Made by a program: the position numbers and the translations under genes
Assembly (NCBI GenBank): GCA_015680685.1
Contig: MNCI01036290.1
Coordinates: forward strand, 6,285-70,284
Length of the DNA: 64,000 nucleotides
Direction: 5' to 3'
From: Gnetum montanum
Taxonomy: Eukaryota > Streptophyta > Gnetopsida > Gnetales > Gnetaceae
The notes under the pieces: generated by a model
Seen by the model: only the letters and a program-made list of their open reading frames with translations
What the model was told of the DNA's origin: nothing
The model's database searches: none
In this document: piece after piece, positions 24,036-34,409 of the stretch
Layout of the letters: each line of letters opens with the position of its first letter
Position numbering within the stretch: the first letter of the stretch is position 1

Positions 24036-24589
24036 TCATATGGTGTCAAATGGTGGTTAGGGAAGGTCAAACCTCACTATTTGATATCATTTAAAGGCCA
24101 AAAAGAAAAATAGAGCATATTAAGACAAACAATGAACCCATAAGGCTATATAAAGGCTATAGAAGGTAAACCAAGTCATCAAGGCAACATATGTCCAAAA
24201 ACAAGCTAGAACATTACATAGTAAGACAAAAATCAAGCAAAATAGGCTATATATGATAAAATTTAGCTAATATAGGTAAACGATGGTTAGGTTTTGCTAG
24301 CGTTAGATCTTAGTGGGTTATGTTTTGAGGCTACAAGACTATTAAGTGAATTCAAGTACCAATCAAGGCTATTTTTGGGCTATTTGGACCAAAAAAATCA
24401 AGTGTTTTGAGGCTTTGATATTGGGCTTAGGGTAGAAATGGGGACCCTTAGTATGAAAACTAAGGAAATAGGTTTTGGGATGCTCAGAGGTCCAAATTTG
24501 AAGTTCTAGGATCTTCACAAGGTAGAGCAGGGTCATATGCAACAAAATTGGCTACTTTTGAGGCCTATAAATGCTAAAAGTAAGTTTTG

Positions 24590-27530
24590 AAGTCTTTTCC
24601 CCTTCTTTGCATGCTAGCTAGCATGGAAAATAGGGGGTTTAGCATGGATAACCAAAATCAAAATAAAAATAAGATCAAACATTATCAAATAGATAGCTAG
24701 AGTCCAAATTTAGAACTTGTGCACCTCCTAGCTTCATTCCAAGGTAATTTGAGCTAATTTTAAGTGTCAAAATTTGTCAAAATTACTTCCTCCTCTTTTT
24801 CCACGCTAATCATAGTATCCTGAACATGGAAAAATAGGGGAACACTTGCTTTATGAATTTAGAGTAACTTAGGAGCACTTTGGCTAGGTTTCTAGGAGCC
24901 TAGGGTTGTAGACTTCAATTATGCAAGTTTTTGGCTAATTTTGGGCTCGTTTGAAGGTTGTTTAAGGGTACTTAGGGTATTTCTCCCATATTTCCACACT
25001 AGGTAAGTTAATATAGTGTGAAAGAATAGGGAGAATGAGTTTTATGGGTTGAAATGAGGTCATACAAGCAAAATCTTGAGGCTATGAGATCCTAGGCTTC
25101 TTCAGTGTAAATCTTTGACTTCCAGGAGTGTCATCTTACCTCCAAAAGTGGAAAATTAGCTTTTCCCCTTGTTTCCATGTTGAGGAAATACTCCAACATG
25201 GAAGAAGCAAGAGTCCTAGATCTAGGCCAATATAGGTCACAATCGATCATGCATGTTACCTCCTAGAGTTGCCAGGGTTAAGGGCTATGAATCTATGTCA
25301 AAATTTTGGGCATCCCTAAGTGTTTTTTGGGCTTTTCCAACTTTTTCCATGCTAGAGATGGAGATATTACCATGGAAAACTAGGTGGAACCACTTTTTGG
25401 CAATCTGGGATTAGTCTTGTAAATATTAAGGGCTCTAATGGCTACTGTCAAGGTTCTAGAGTGCATGAAAGGTTATTTAATGTCATTCTAAGGTGTTTAG
25501 GAGCCCTAAACAAGTTTTTCCTTGAATTTAAACACTAGGGATACTCTCCTTAGCATGGAAGAATGGATTACTAATGTGGAAGAACCATGCAACTCAGAAC
25601 TAGATCAATTTTGATCTTAATCAAATATTCATGTCAGGCTCTAGGGTTACCAGGGTTGAGGACTATGGTTTGGTGTTAAATTTTTATTATTTTGATTCTA
25701 AGAATTTTTTTGGGCTTCCTCCCTTTTTTCCACACTAGGAATAGGATTTTGATCATGGAAAACTAGGGGGAATCAATTTTTAGCCTTTTGACATAAGTTT
25801 CTTAAAGTTTGAAGGCTCTAAATGATGTTGGCAGGGTCCTAGAGCATATGCAAGTCTAGTTAATGTTGTTTTGAGGTAGTTATAAATCCAAAATGGGTTT
25901 TCCCATTAATTTCCATGCTAAGAAGCATGAACAAGAAAATTCCTAGCACGGAGGCACCATAAAACTTAGATCTAGCTTAGTTTTAACTTCAATCGACCAT
26001 GCATGCCAGCCTTTCAGGTTGTTGGGGTAAAAATGGTTATTTTATAGGTTTGACAAGTGCTTTTTGATCTTCCACCTCTTTTTCCATGTTGGGGATGGTA
26101 TTCCTAGAGTGGAAATTGAGGAGAAATATATTTTTATTCTTTTACATCATTTCTAGTCATGCATGTAGGTCCTTAATGTTACTAGTGATGATGGTTAATG
26201 ACTGGTGTCAAAATATTGCTATTTTGTAGGTTAAAGAGTGGTTTTTGGGCTTCTCCCTCTTTTTCCATGATAGGGCTTTCATGCTTAATGTGGAAAATTG
26301 GGTGGAAAGCTTTTTTTCCTTTTTGGTCACTTTCAATCATGCATGTGGGCTTCTAAGGTCTCTGGCATTGATTGCTAATACTTGATGTTGAAATTTGGTT
26401 GTTTCAAGGGTCATTAGGTAATTTTTGGGCTTCTCCTCATTTTTCCACATTACATGGAAAATTTTAAGGGAAGCTTTTTGGTCATTTGTGATCACTTTTA
26501 GTCATGCATGTAGCCTTCTAAGGTTGCCAATGTCGATTGCTAACATTTGATGTCAAGATGCAGTCATTTCAAGGATCATTAGGTAATTTTTTTTATTTTT
26601 CCCCCTTTTTCACATTGGTAATTCTATGATCAAGTTATAAAATTATGTGGAAGGCCTTTTTAGCTTTTTATGATCATTCTGGCTATGCATGAATGTCCAC
26701 AGGGTTGCTGTCATTGGTCATCAGTGCCTAAGTTCAAGATCTAGTTTTTTTGAGGGTTGTGAGGGGATTTTCAAGCTTCTCCCCTTTTATCCATTCTAAA
26801 GGTGAAAGGCTTAGTATGGAATAGGTCTCCCTCAATAAAGAAATTCAGATCTAGGCCAAATCAATAGTGGATCAACCATGCATGTCAACCTCTAGGGTTG
26901 TCAATGTTGACAGTCAATGTTGGGTGTCAAGATTTGATAATTTGGAGGCTGCTAAGTGCCTCATGTAATCTACACCCTTTCTTCCATGTTGGGCATGGTG
27001 GCCATAGCATTGATGAGAGGGGATGATAGGTTTGTACCATATTTGACCACTTTTAAGACTTCTAGAACCTCTAGAGGTTTTGGAAAGGTCTAGGAGTCAC
27101 TAGGCATCAAGAAATGGTCATTAGGTCATTAGGATAGGTCATTTTTGGCTTCTCCCCATCTATCCACATTGAGTGTGAGAGGCTGAGTATGGGAAACACC
27201 AAATCCAAAATTTCAAGTGGTTTTGATTAGGTTTGGTAGGGTTCCTAGGCTGCCAGAGATGCTTGGATGGATCCTAGGTCACATGGGGCCCATTTTGGGG
27301 TCCAAACTTGTTCTAGATGGATGTTGGAAGGTAAGTAAGTTTTACCTTCATTCTTCCACATTGGTAATTACTACCCTAACGTGGAAATCCATGGTGTCTA
27401 GCCTTGTTGATGTCTTACCCACTTTTGGAAACTTTGGATTGAAAAAGGTAGGTTTGGGTTATCAAAAATAGAAAAATATTTGTGATTCCAATGATTTTGT
27501 AAAATAATAGGCATGTTTCCATGCTAGAAA
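24590..27530. repeat. Degenerate tandem array, about 17 units of about 182 bp
   Basis: A landmark of the type 'cttctccccctttttccacactaggg' recurs near 24600, 24790, 24990, 25165, 25340, 25525, 25715, 25893, 26068, 26248, 26428, 26600, 26778, 26972, 27150, 27345 and 27515. The mean spacing is about 182 bases. Between landmarks, 'catgcatgt...ctagggttgccagggttga' and 'gtcattaggt' also recur. No protein is seen. It fills the protease-RT spacer of T2 and looks like an internal satellite. Confidence 0.75.
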
Positions 27531-28019
27531 TGGTATTCTCAACATGGATGCATGAGGTTAAGGTTTCCATAAGGTTTTAAGAGTGAAAATTGACAAAAAC
27601 CTCAGCATTGATGCAAGTTTTGTTTAATAATGAAGGTGCAAGGTGGGGTTCATAATCCAAAAAAATTTAAAATTTTGAAAAGTGAAGTTGTTTCCCATCC
27701 AAAAATAATGTGAACTATACTTTCCCCCTTTGCACTTTAGTTCACTTGTTGTTATGGTACACTGAATTGGCAGCTGGGGTTTCAAGGTGTGTGTTTAGAT
27801 TTTAGATGAGCCTTATATATCAAATTTTACATGTTTTGATCATAGTTATCATTCTACAAAAACAACACATTGGAGGAGAGCTCTAGTAGAGATTCTTGTG
27901 GAAACAAAAACCAATTCTTAGTATGGAAGCCTCACATCTTCCTCAAAACTAGCATTTATCTCTCATCCTTCTCAATTTCTAGCCATTCCTAGCGTTGAGT
28001 CTACCATGGTGCCAAAGCA
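27531..28019. other. Unassigned part of the T2 spacer
   Basis: No protein or repeat recognised. A TATATA word at about 27813 lies about 200 bases before the possible antisense exon; this is weak evidence for a promoter. Confidence 0.3.
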
Positions 28020-28134
28020 ATGAAGGTGAAAGAGTTAAAACCTAGTGAATCAAAAGGATGGATAAAAATTATTAGAAGCTAAAATAGGTACCCAAGCCCA
28101 TATCCATCTAGGAATTTTTTGTTGCTACTCAAAG
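28020..28134 (+). pseudogene. Possible first exon of an antisense gene in the T2 spacer
   Basis: ATG at 28020 opens a Lys/Ser-rich frame (MKVKELKPSESKGW...) with one TAG where Gln fits. It runs to a splice-donor-like AAAG/GTAGGC after 28134, in phase 1. A candidate last exon in matching phase is at 29959. There is no similarity to the T3 antisense gene that I can see. Speculative. Confidence 0.25.
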
Positions 28135-28559
28135 GTAGGCATTTCTACCTATTTTTGCATTTTTTTCTAAGGTTTTTCAAGTTTTGTTTTTCATGTGTTA
28201 GGGCCATTTTTTCCAAATCTACTCTAGTTGAGGGATTAAAATGTAATTCTAATGAAATACCACCTCCTATTTTGGCTACTTCCATGTATATCTATAGTTT
28301 TTTCATTGCTTTAGCTTTTGTACATTAGGGCTTGCTATTTCATGTCTTTTTTCTCAAAATTTTGGGGGTGTGGCCATTTTTTTCAGATCTAGGCCTTATG
28401 ATTTGTTAAAATTAAATTTCAAAAAAAAATCCTAGCCCATTATTTTGGTGTGAATTTTAATGGATTTCAATGGTTTTTGTTATTTTTACTATTTCTATGG
28501 CTATATGAAATCTAGTTTTGAGATTTCTAAAGTTTTAGCATGAAAAAGTAAGCAATGTT

Positions 28560-29130
28560 ATGTATTTTTCCCTGGCATAACGGCTACATATTTGTAAACG
28601 TTAAGGTTATGGGTTTGTATCTATTTTTCTGAGCTTTCCAATGGCTATTTTCGTGTTTAATTTGACATTGAAATTAAGAAGTTATGGTTGTTTTCCTAAC
28701 ATTGCGCAGGTAGGTTGTTTGTTCCACTTTTTCAATTTTATGTAATTTTATGAAATTTTTCTAAGGAAACGGAAAAGGTGTTGGGTATTTTATTGTCATG
28801 GATATGTACGCACTAGCTTCAACTTTCCAATAGAGGTAGAATCACTCCAATTGGACTTAAAACAAATTTTCTACGATTTTTTTACTAAGCATGTGTAATA
28901 AGGATGTTTGTGCCATTTTCAGATTATTGTCCAAATTGACGAATTTTTCCTGCATAAATGGAAAAGGCTTTGAATTTTTTCTAATCATGGGTTCTTAGGG
29001 ATTGATTTAAGCTTTTAAATAGTGGTAGAATCACTTTTTTTGGAGCTCAAAAATGTTTTTATGAATTTTTTGGCTCTCGCTATGTGAACAAGGAAAAATC
29101 ATGGTTGTGGTACATTAACCATTTGGAAAT
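28560..29130. repeat. Three loose repeats of about 190 bp
   Basis: Units start near 28570, 28763 and 28950. Each holds a 'ggaaaaggtgttgggtatttt'-like start, 'agctttccaatagaggtaga' and an end with 'atggttgtttt'. They lie in what would be the intron of the possible antisense gene. Confidence 0.45.
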
Positions 29131-29169
29131 AGAAGTTGTTGATATGTATAAATTATGTTTTTCTTTTGT

Positions 29170-29420
29170 GAACATGTAAAATTAATGCTTAATTTTTCTT
29201 TTTCAAGAAGATAAAAAGCTTTTTATATTTTAAATAAGCTTTTACTATGGCTACGTGGCTTTTTCTAAGTTTATTATGCTTTTCCTAAATTTGTGCATAG
29301 TTTAGATCTTTTTTCCAAATTTATACATGCTTTGCATAATTTAGATGTTTTTTCTAAATTTATACTTGATTTTTCTAAATTTATGCATAATCTAGATTCT
29401 TTTTCTAAATTTATGTATAA
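29170..29420. repeat. Short A/T-rich repeats
   Basis: About five copies of 'tttttctaaatttatgcataatttagat' at about 45-base spacing. Confidence 0.7.
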
Positions 29421-29443
29421 TTTAAATGAAGACAGTTTTGGCT

Positions 29444-29900
29444 ATAAAATATGTTAACAATGCTTTTATGGAATTTGTTAGGCTAATTTAGTTAAAGACC
29501 TAAGAGGTTTTTAGAAAGGATAATTTCACCTTTGACTTATGAATTTTTTTCAAAATTTGTTAAGAATTTCCAATTGGTCATGATGTAAAGGTATGCAAGG
29601 TTGTAATAATGTTTTCTTGTGGAATTACTTAGGCTAATTTAGATAAAGACCTTGGAGGATTTTATAGAGGCTAATTTCACCTTCGACTAGATGTTTTGTC
29701 CAAATTTTCTAAGTAATTCCAATTGGCCATAATGTATCTACTTTGAAAGGTTGTAATAATGTCTTTTTTGGTGAAATTTATAAAGCTAATTTAGATAACC
29801 ACCTTAGAGCTTCTTACAAAGGCTAATTTCACCTCCAACTAGGATGTTTTTTCTAAGTTTGTTAAGAAATTTTAGTTGGTCATAATGTTTTGGTTTTGAG
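29444..29900. repeat. Three tandem repeats of about 150 bp
   Basis: Units near 29444, 29600 and 29755. Each contains 'ggctaatttagataaagacc', 'ggctaatttcacctt' and 'ccaattggtcataatgt'. Well conserved relative to the rest of the spacer. Confidence 0.8.
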
Positions 29901-29958
29901 TTATGGTTTTGGCTATGGGTTAGTGATTGGCTATATTTTGTTACATTCTAGGCCTTAG

Positions 29959-30041
29959 GAGACATTGGTGGCCCTAGAAGTGAGGGTGGGAATGACCCAC
30001 GACTTCCTCCAAATGCCACTAACCAACATCCTTTAGTTTAG
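29959..30041 (+). pseudogene. Possible last exon of an antisense gene in the T2 spacer
   Basis: After an acceptor-like TAG at 29956-29958, a phase-1 frame reads through a Gly/Pro/Asn-rich stretch (DIGGPRSEGGNDPRLPPN) to TAG at 30039-30041. It joins in phase with the donor after 28134. Low confidence; codon bias alone suggests coding. Confidence 0.25.
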
Positions 30042-30304
30042 CTTGTTGGCTATTTGTTTTTGTTTTTATGTTGATGACTATGGTTAGCCAAGACTATGTT
30101 ATATATAATTGTTATTATTTAACATTATTTTTACACATTGTGGCCATGGCCATGTATGTTATGGACATTTTAACTTTAAATTTAAACTTTGGTTTTATTT
30201 TTGGCTATATGCATCTATAGTAGCAGTGAACATTGAAAATGACTATATTGATGTTTTTGGTTATGGCTAATTGACAAAAGGAAGTGTCATAATAAATAAG
30301 ATGT

Positions 30305-30440
30305 TTGCTAGTTTTAGGCCATTTTGGGTATAGGTTATATTACAAAATTGTGGCTACATTACCAGTTTAAGGCCATGGTGGGACATAATGCTAGTTTAAG
30401 GTCTTAGTAGACCATAGTACCAGTTTAATGTCTTAGTGGA
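30305..30440. repeat. Hairpin repeats at the protease/spacer border of T2
   Basis: Four units: one of the 'gttttaggccattttggg' type as in T3 at 55385, then three of the 'agtttaaggtcttagtagac' type. The two unit types are thus shown to be variants of one family. Confidence 0.7.
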
Positions 30441-30889
30441 TGGGGTCCAAAAAAGACACTTTTTTGATGTTTAAAACATAAAGAAAGGTTGTACCAAAAA
30501 AGTAAAAATGCAAATGAACTTAGGCTACATGCATAAAATAATAAAGATATAATAAACCGCAACAGAAAAGTAAGGCTACTTCACTATTGATGCATTTTGT
30601 CATAGGGGCATGGGAAGGTTAAGGTGAACTTCAGTTGTGCAAATTCTTCCTAATCATTGTAAGATTAGGGAGTGAGTAAGGCCTATTCTGCACAAGCTTG
30701 TATTTACCATCCCCTTTTCTTATGATGTTAAAAGGGAGTTTATCCCATAATGTATCTCATTGCCTATTGTTATCATTGTTGGCTTTCTTGGGTTTTTGCT
30801 CTTCATGTCTAGGAGTTTCTTCTTAAAGCATCACTTTTGACCCTTGTTTTATTTCTACATTTTTGATAACTAGGGGAGCCACATTATCA

Positions 30890-31230
30890 TCATGAATGAT
30901 GATTTCACCTCCCTTGTAAGAAAGATGAATGTCTTGATGGATGGGCAAAGACATAGCTCATAATTGAGCCAACCAAGGTTTTCCTAGGATCAAGTTGAAT
31001 CCTAATGTCTCTTCCGCAACTAAGAAGTTTGTGGTTGTAGGTAATTGTTCTTTGGCTACAAAATCCAAAAAGATAGATCCCTTGATAGCAACTCTTGATC
31101 TATTGAAGGACTTAAAAGTTATGATGGTTGTAGGTTGTGCTTACCTAGTTAAGCCCAAGCATTTAATGATGGTGCATGGGATGAAGTTGGTTGTAGCTCC
31201 ATCATCAACATGCACTTGATGTACTTTGAA
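30890..31230 (-). pseudogene. Aspartic protease of T2
   Basis: The minus strand gives VDDGATTNFIPCT near 31200, where Tat proteases have the D-x-G-[AS] active site followed by N-[FVI]. It is followed by FVAKEQLPTTTNFLVAEE and GFNLILGKTLVGS, the C-terminal part that normally reads LILGRPW. The order and spacing match the T3 protease at 55881-56160. Stops interrupt the frame. It would process the gag-pol polyprotein. Confidence 0.65.
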
Positions 31231-31639
31231 TTATCCTATGCCTATGGTTATGAATAAAGGGGCTATAGTCACTTCAACATTCTAATGATTAATCTTAATT
31301 TTGCTATCAAAAAATGTTAAGGGTGTTGACTTCTTCTCCCTTGGTGATGAAGGAATCATCACTGCATGAATGGATTTCTTGTTAGAAGGAATATTCTCAC
31401 TAATAGGTATGGAGGTCAACATTCTGACTAGTGCTTCACAATGTGTAGAAAAATTCATGATCAGGTCATACAAGCTTAGGATTATGTTTTTCTACTTGAG
31501 GGATTATCTAACCTGGTCCATTGCATTGATAAAGTTTTTGTTGTTGGTTGTGGCCTATCATGCTCATTGTGCTTTACTTCCTCCATGTGTCCCAAGATGT
31601 AGACTTTGGTTTGAGGCTGTGGCTATTTTGGCTCTTCCT

Positions 31640-34260
31640 TGTTGTTTTGGTTGTGGGATTTGATGTCCTCCTTTGGCTTGTTGGTTAAAGAGGTTGGGGC
31701 ATAGAAGGTCATGGGTATAGCCAATACGAGAGTGGGCTTCAATGGACCCACTTCCTTTTGTGTCTTTGTATGCTTGTCTCTCTTGTTGTTAGGCTTTTGT
31801 TTATGCTTCTTTCCTTATTTGGCTATGGTTTTTTGGTTGTTAGCCATTGGTTGTATGGAGGAGATAGTAGCATTGGCCACCATAGGGGATCATTGTGTAG
31901 TTGGTTATGCTAAGGCTATTTGGGTTGTATTGGGTTGGAAGACCTTAATGAAAAAAGGTTTCCTTGGAGGCATTTGTGATGGTACTCTCACAACAAAGGG
32001 GGATCTTGAGCCATGGGAAGCTAAAGAAGCCCTTTCATTGTAGAGGGGTACTTGAATCATGAATGGTTCTCTTTTAGGTCTCCAATTGTCATCAATATTA
32101 AATGCTAAAATAACATACAGGATATCATTAGCATTTAATGGGTCTTTGTAGACCTACATTGACTAGTTTTATGGATGAATTGGATTAGAAGCATGTAAGA
32201 CCAATTCCCCCTATCTATCATCCTTTGTAGGTTGTTCTTTAGTGCAAGGTAAAATTATATGTCATGACAAGGTAGTTGATGATAATGATAGAAGCGCTCT
32301 AGCTTAAAGTATCTAGGAAATTGGGGATCATCCTTTGTTGCCCAAGTGGGATCTTTGGCTATTTTCCATAGTTTCTCATGTTTCTTTTGAGAGGCTTTAG
32401 TCATTTGTTTGTGTTACATGCACCTAGTTCTTAATAGTTCAACATAGTGTATTCAGACCTATCCTTCCTTTTGAAATTAGGTCCTTTTGTTGTCGATGCA
32501 ATGATCCAAAAAGTTGATGGTTGGTTATTGTAGTCATTGGTTAGGGCTCTGGGTAGGTTGACCATCGACCCTTGGTTCATGGTTTTGGTTTCCTTGGTTA
32601 TAGTTGCTATGGTAGTGTTTTTTTATTTTTTCTTTTCTTTGTATTTTTAAATGTGTTGATTTTTATATGTTATATAGGCCAAATCATGATTGGCCTCTAT
32701 GATATCCTTTATATTTTTAGTTTGTGAGAATTCTTGGCTAAGAGATTGTGGATCAAGTCAGTAAAGTTTGGACTTGATGAAGTCAAGAACTACTTTCTTG
32801 AATATGGCTAACAAGTGGGCTTTGGCTATGGGCTTTGGTATTTCATTTAATAGTCCATTCCACTACTAAATGAATTTTTGTATGAGTTCTAAGAACCCTT
32901 GATTGACCTTCATGAGTTGGTCAAGTATTGTGTTAGGCTTTAGGCTATACATAAAGCAATTGACAAACTAAGCTACTAAGTTCTCCAAAGAGGATATGTA
33001 TCCTTTGGGCAATAAATGATACCAATCAGCTACTTTTCCAATTAGAGACATAGGAAAAATCCTCATGATGGTATGAGGCCATGGCTACAAGAGTAAACAT
33101 TAAAATTAAAAGGTAATAAGGTGAGCATTGGGATCATCTTCTTTATTATATTTGATAAAGTGGGGAATGGAAAAACCAAGAGGAAGTGTTAAGGATGGGA
33201 CTATAGGACTTATTGGATCATCCTAGTAGAAGTTCATAATCTTGATAGTTTGTGTAGTAGAGGATTTAAGCCTCTTCAACTTCTCTATTAGGTATTGGAT
33301 CATTTGGAAGGCTTGATCCAAGCCTTGAGGGTGGCCTCATAGGTTACGAGGTTTGTACATAAGATTGTGATGTTTGTTGTAAGGCTTGTAGCCTTGTTAT
33401 GGGTTGCATGATAGAAGGAAGAGGTTTCATTATGATTGTGGCTTGTGGGCCAAAAAAAGAAAAAGAAGTTTGTGCTAGTACTTGAGGCACAAGTGGTACA
33501 AATGGGGTATATGACCCCTATGTTTCTTGGGGTCCTATGATGGACTTCACATGAGTAGTTAACAAATTTGTGATGGTAAAAACCACTGTTGATGGTTTTA
33601 TGGATCAAGACTATTTTGTAAATGAAATCGATGTGCTATAGTTGGTTGTTTGTGGCATTGATTGAGTGTGATGTGTGGCTATAACTAGCATGGGATCTAC
33701 CATAGTAGGGTAGGAAGAACTAGTGGATGGTAGCAACATGCCCATGGAGAAAAAAAAAGCATTAGAGGAAAGTGTTGTGACCTTGGAGGATGTTTGTTGA
33801 AGCAATCCTCCTAGGATGTTTTTAGGCTTAGATTCTACCTTAAATCCATCCTCCTCCTCCTATTGTTCCTTAGAGCTAGACTTGTCATGTTCCTCTTCCA
33901 TGATAATCAATTGGACTAGGATGCTAGAATAGATGTCGTTAAGTGGAATTTTCTCATACAAGGAAGGGATGTGATATTTCCCATCCCTATGTATGAGCTC
34001 AAAATCCTTTTGGCCTTGGCTTCAATTCATGGAATTAGCATGCTTGCTTGTAGTTTAGTGTAAATGAAGTTATAGCAATCTTCATTTATGACTAAAAAAT
34101 AAAAAATCTCCCCTCAAACTCTGAAAGATCACCTACACTCAATGATGGTAGGATCTTTGGGATCATACATCATCATGGTTTGTTGGCTATGATATTCACT
34201 GGTGAAGGCCAATTTGTTGGACTTTTGGAAACACATGGCTATAGTGCTGAGAATGACTTA
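31640..34260 (-). pseudogene. gag of T2, decayed
   Basis: The core lies at 33310-32690 on the minus strand: QAFQMIQYLIEKLKRLKSST, PHTIMRIFPMSLIGK then DWYHLLP, and DQLMKVNQGFLELIQKFI. These are the helices of the retrotransposon gag domain and match P (plus strand) and T3. The region 33300-33810 is the low-complexity Thr/Ser/His N-terminal part, and 31640-32690 the C-terminal part toward the protease. Many stops are present. Confidence 0.65.
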
Positions 34261-34382
34261 AAAATAGGCTATAAATGATAAAAAAGGAGTAAATTTCATG
34301 AATGGAATTCAAAAATTCTTAAAGAAAATGAATATGACAAAAAATGATGTACTTACTATAATTAGTAAGTTAGGGATAAGGG

Positions 34383-34400
34383 AAGTTTACCCCTTTACCA
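34383..34400 (-). other. Primer-binding site of T2
   Basis: The minus strand reads TGGTAAAGGGGTAAACTT nine bases after the LTR end. T3 has TGGCGCTAGAAGGAAGT at the equivalent place. The tRNA was not assigned. Confidence 0.5.
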
Positions 34401-34409
34401 GAAATAAAA

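Noticed and set aside
31370-32043. Plus-strand open frames rich in Leu, Cys and Gly
   Set aside because: They are the reverse of the T2 gag/protease region, which matches P and T3 on the other strand. Composition is that of an antisense shadow.
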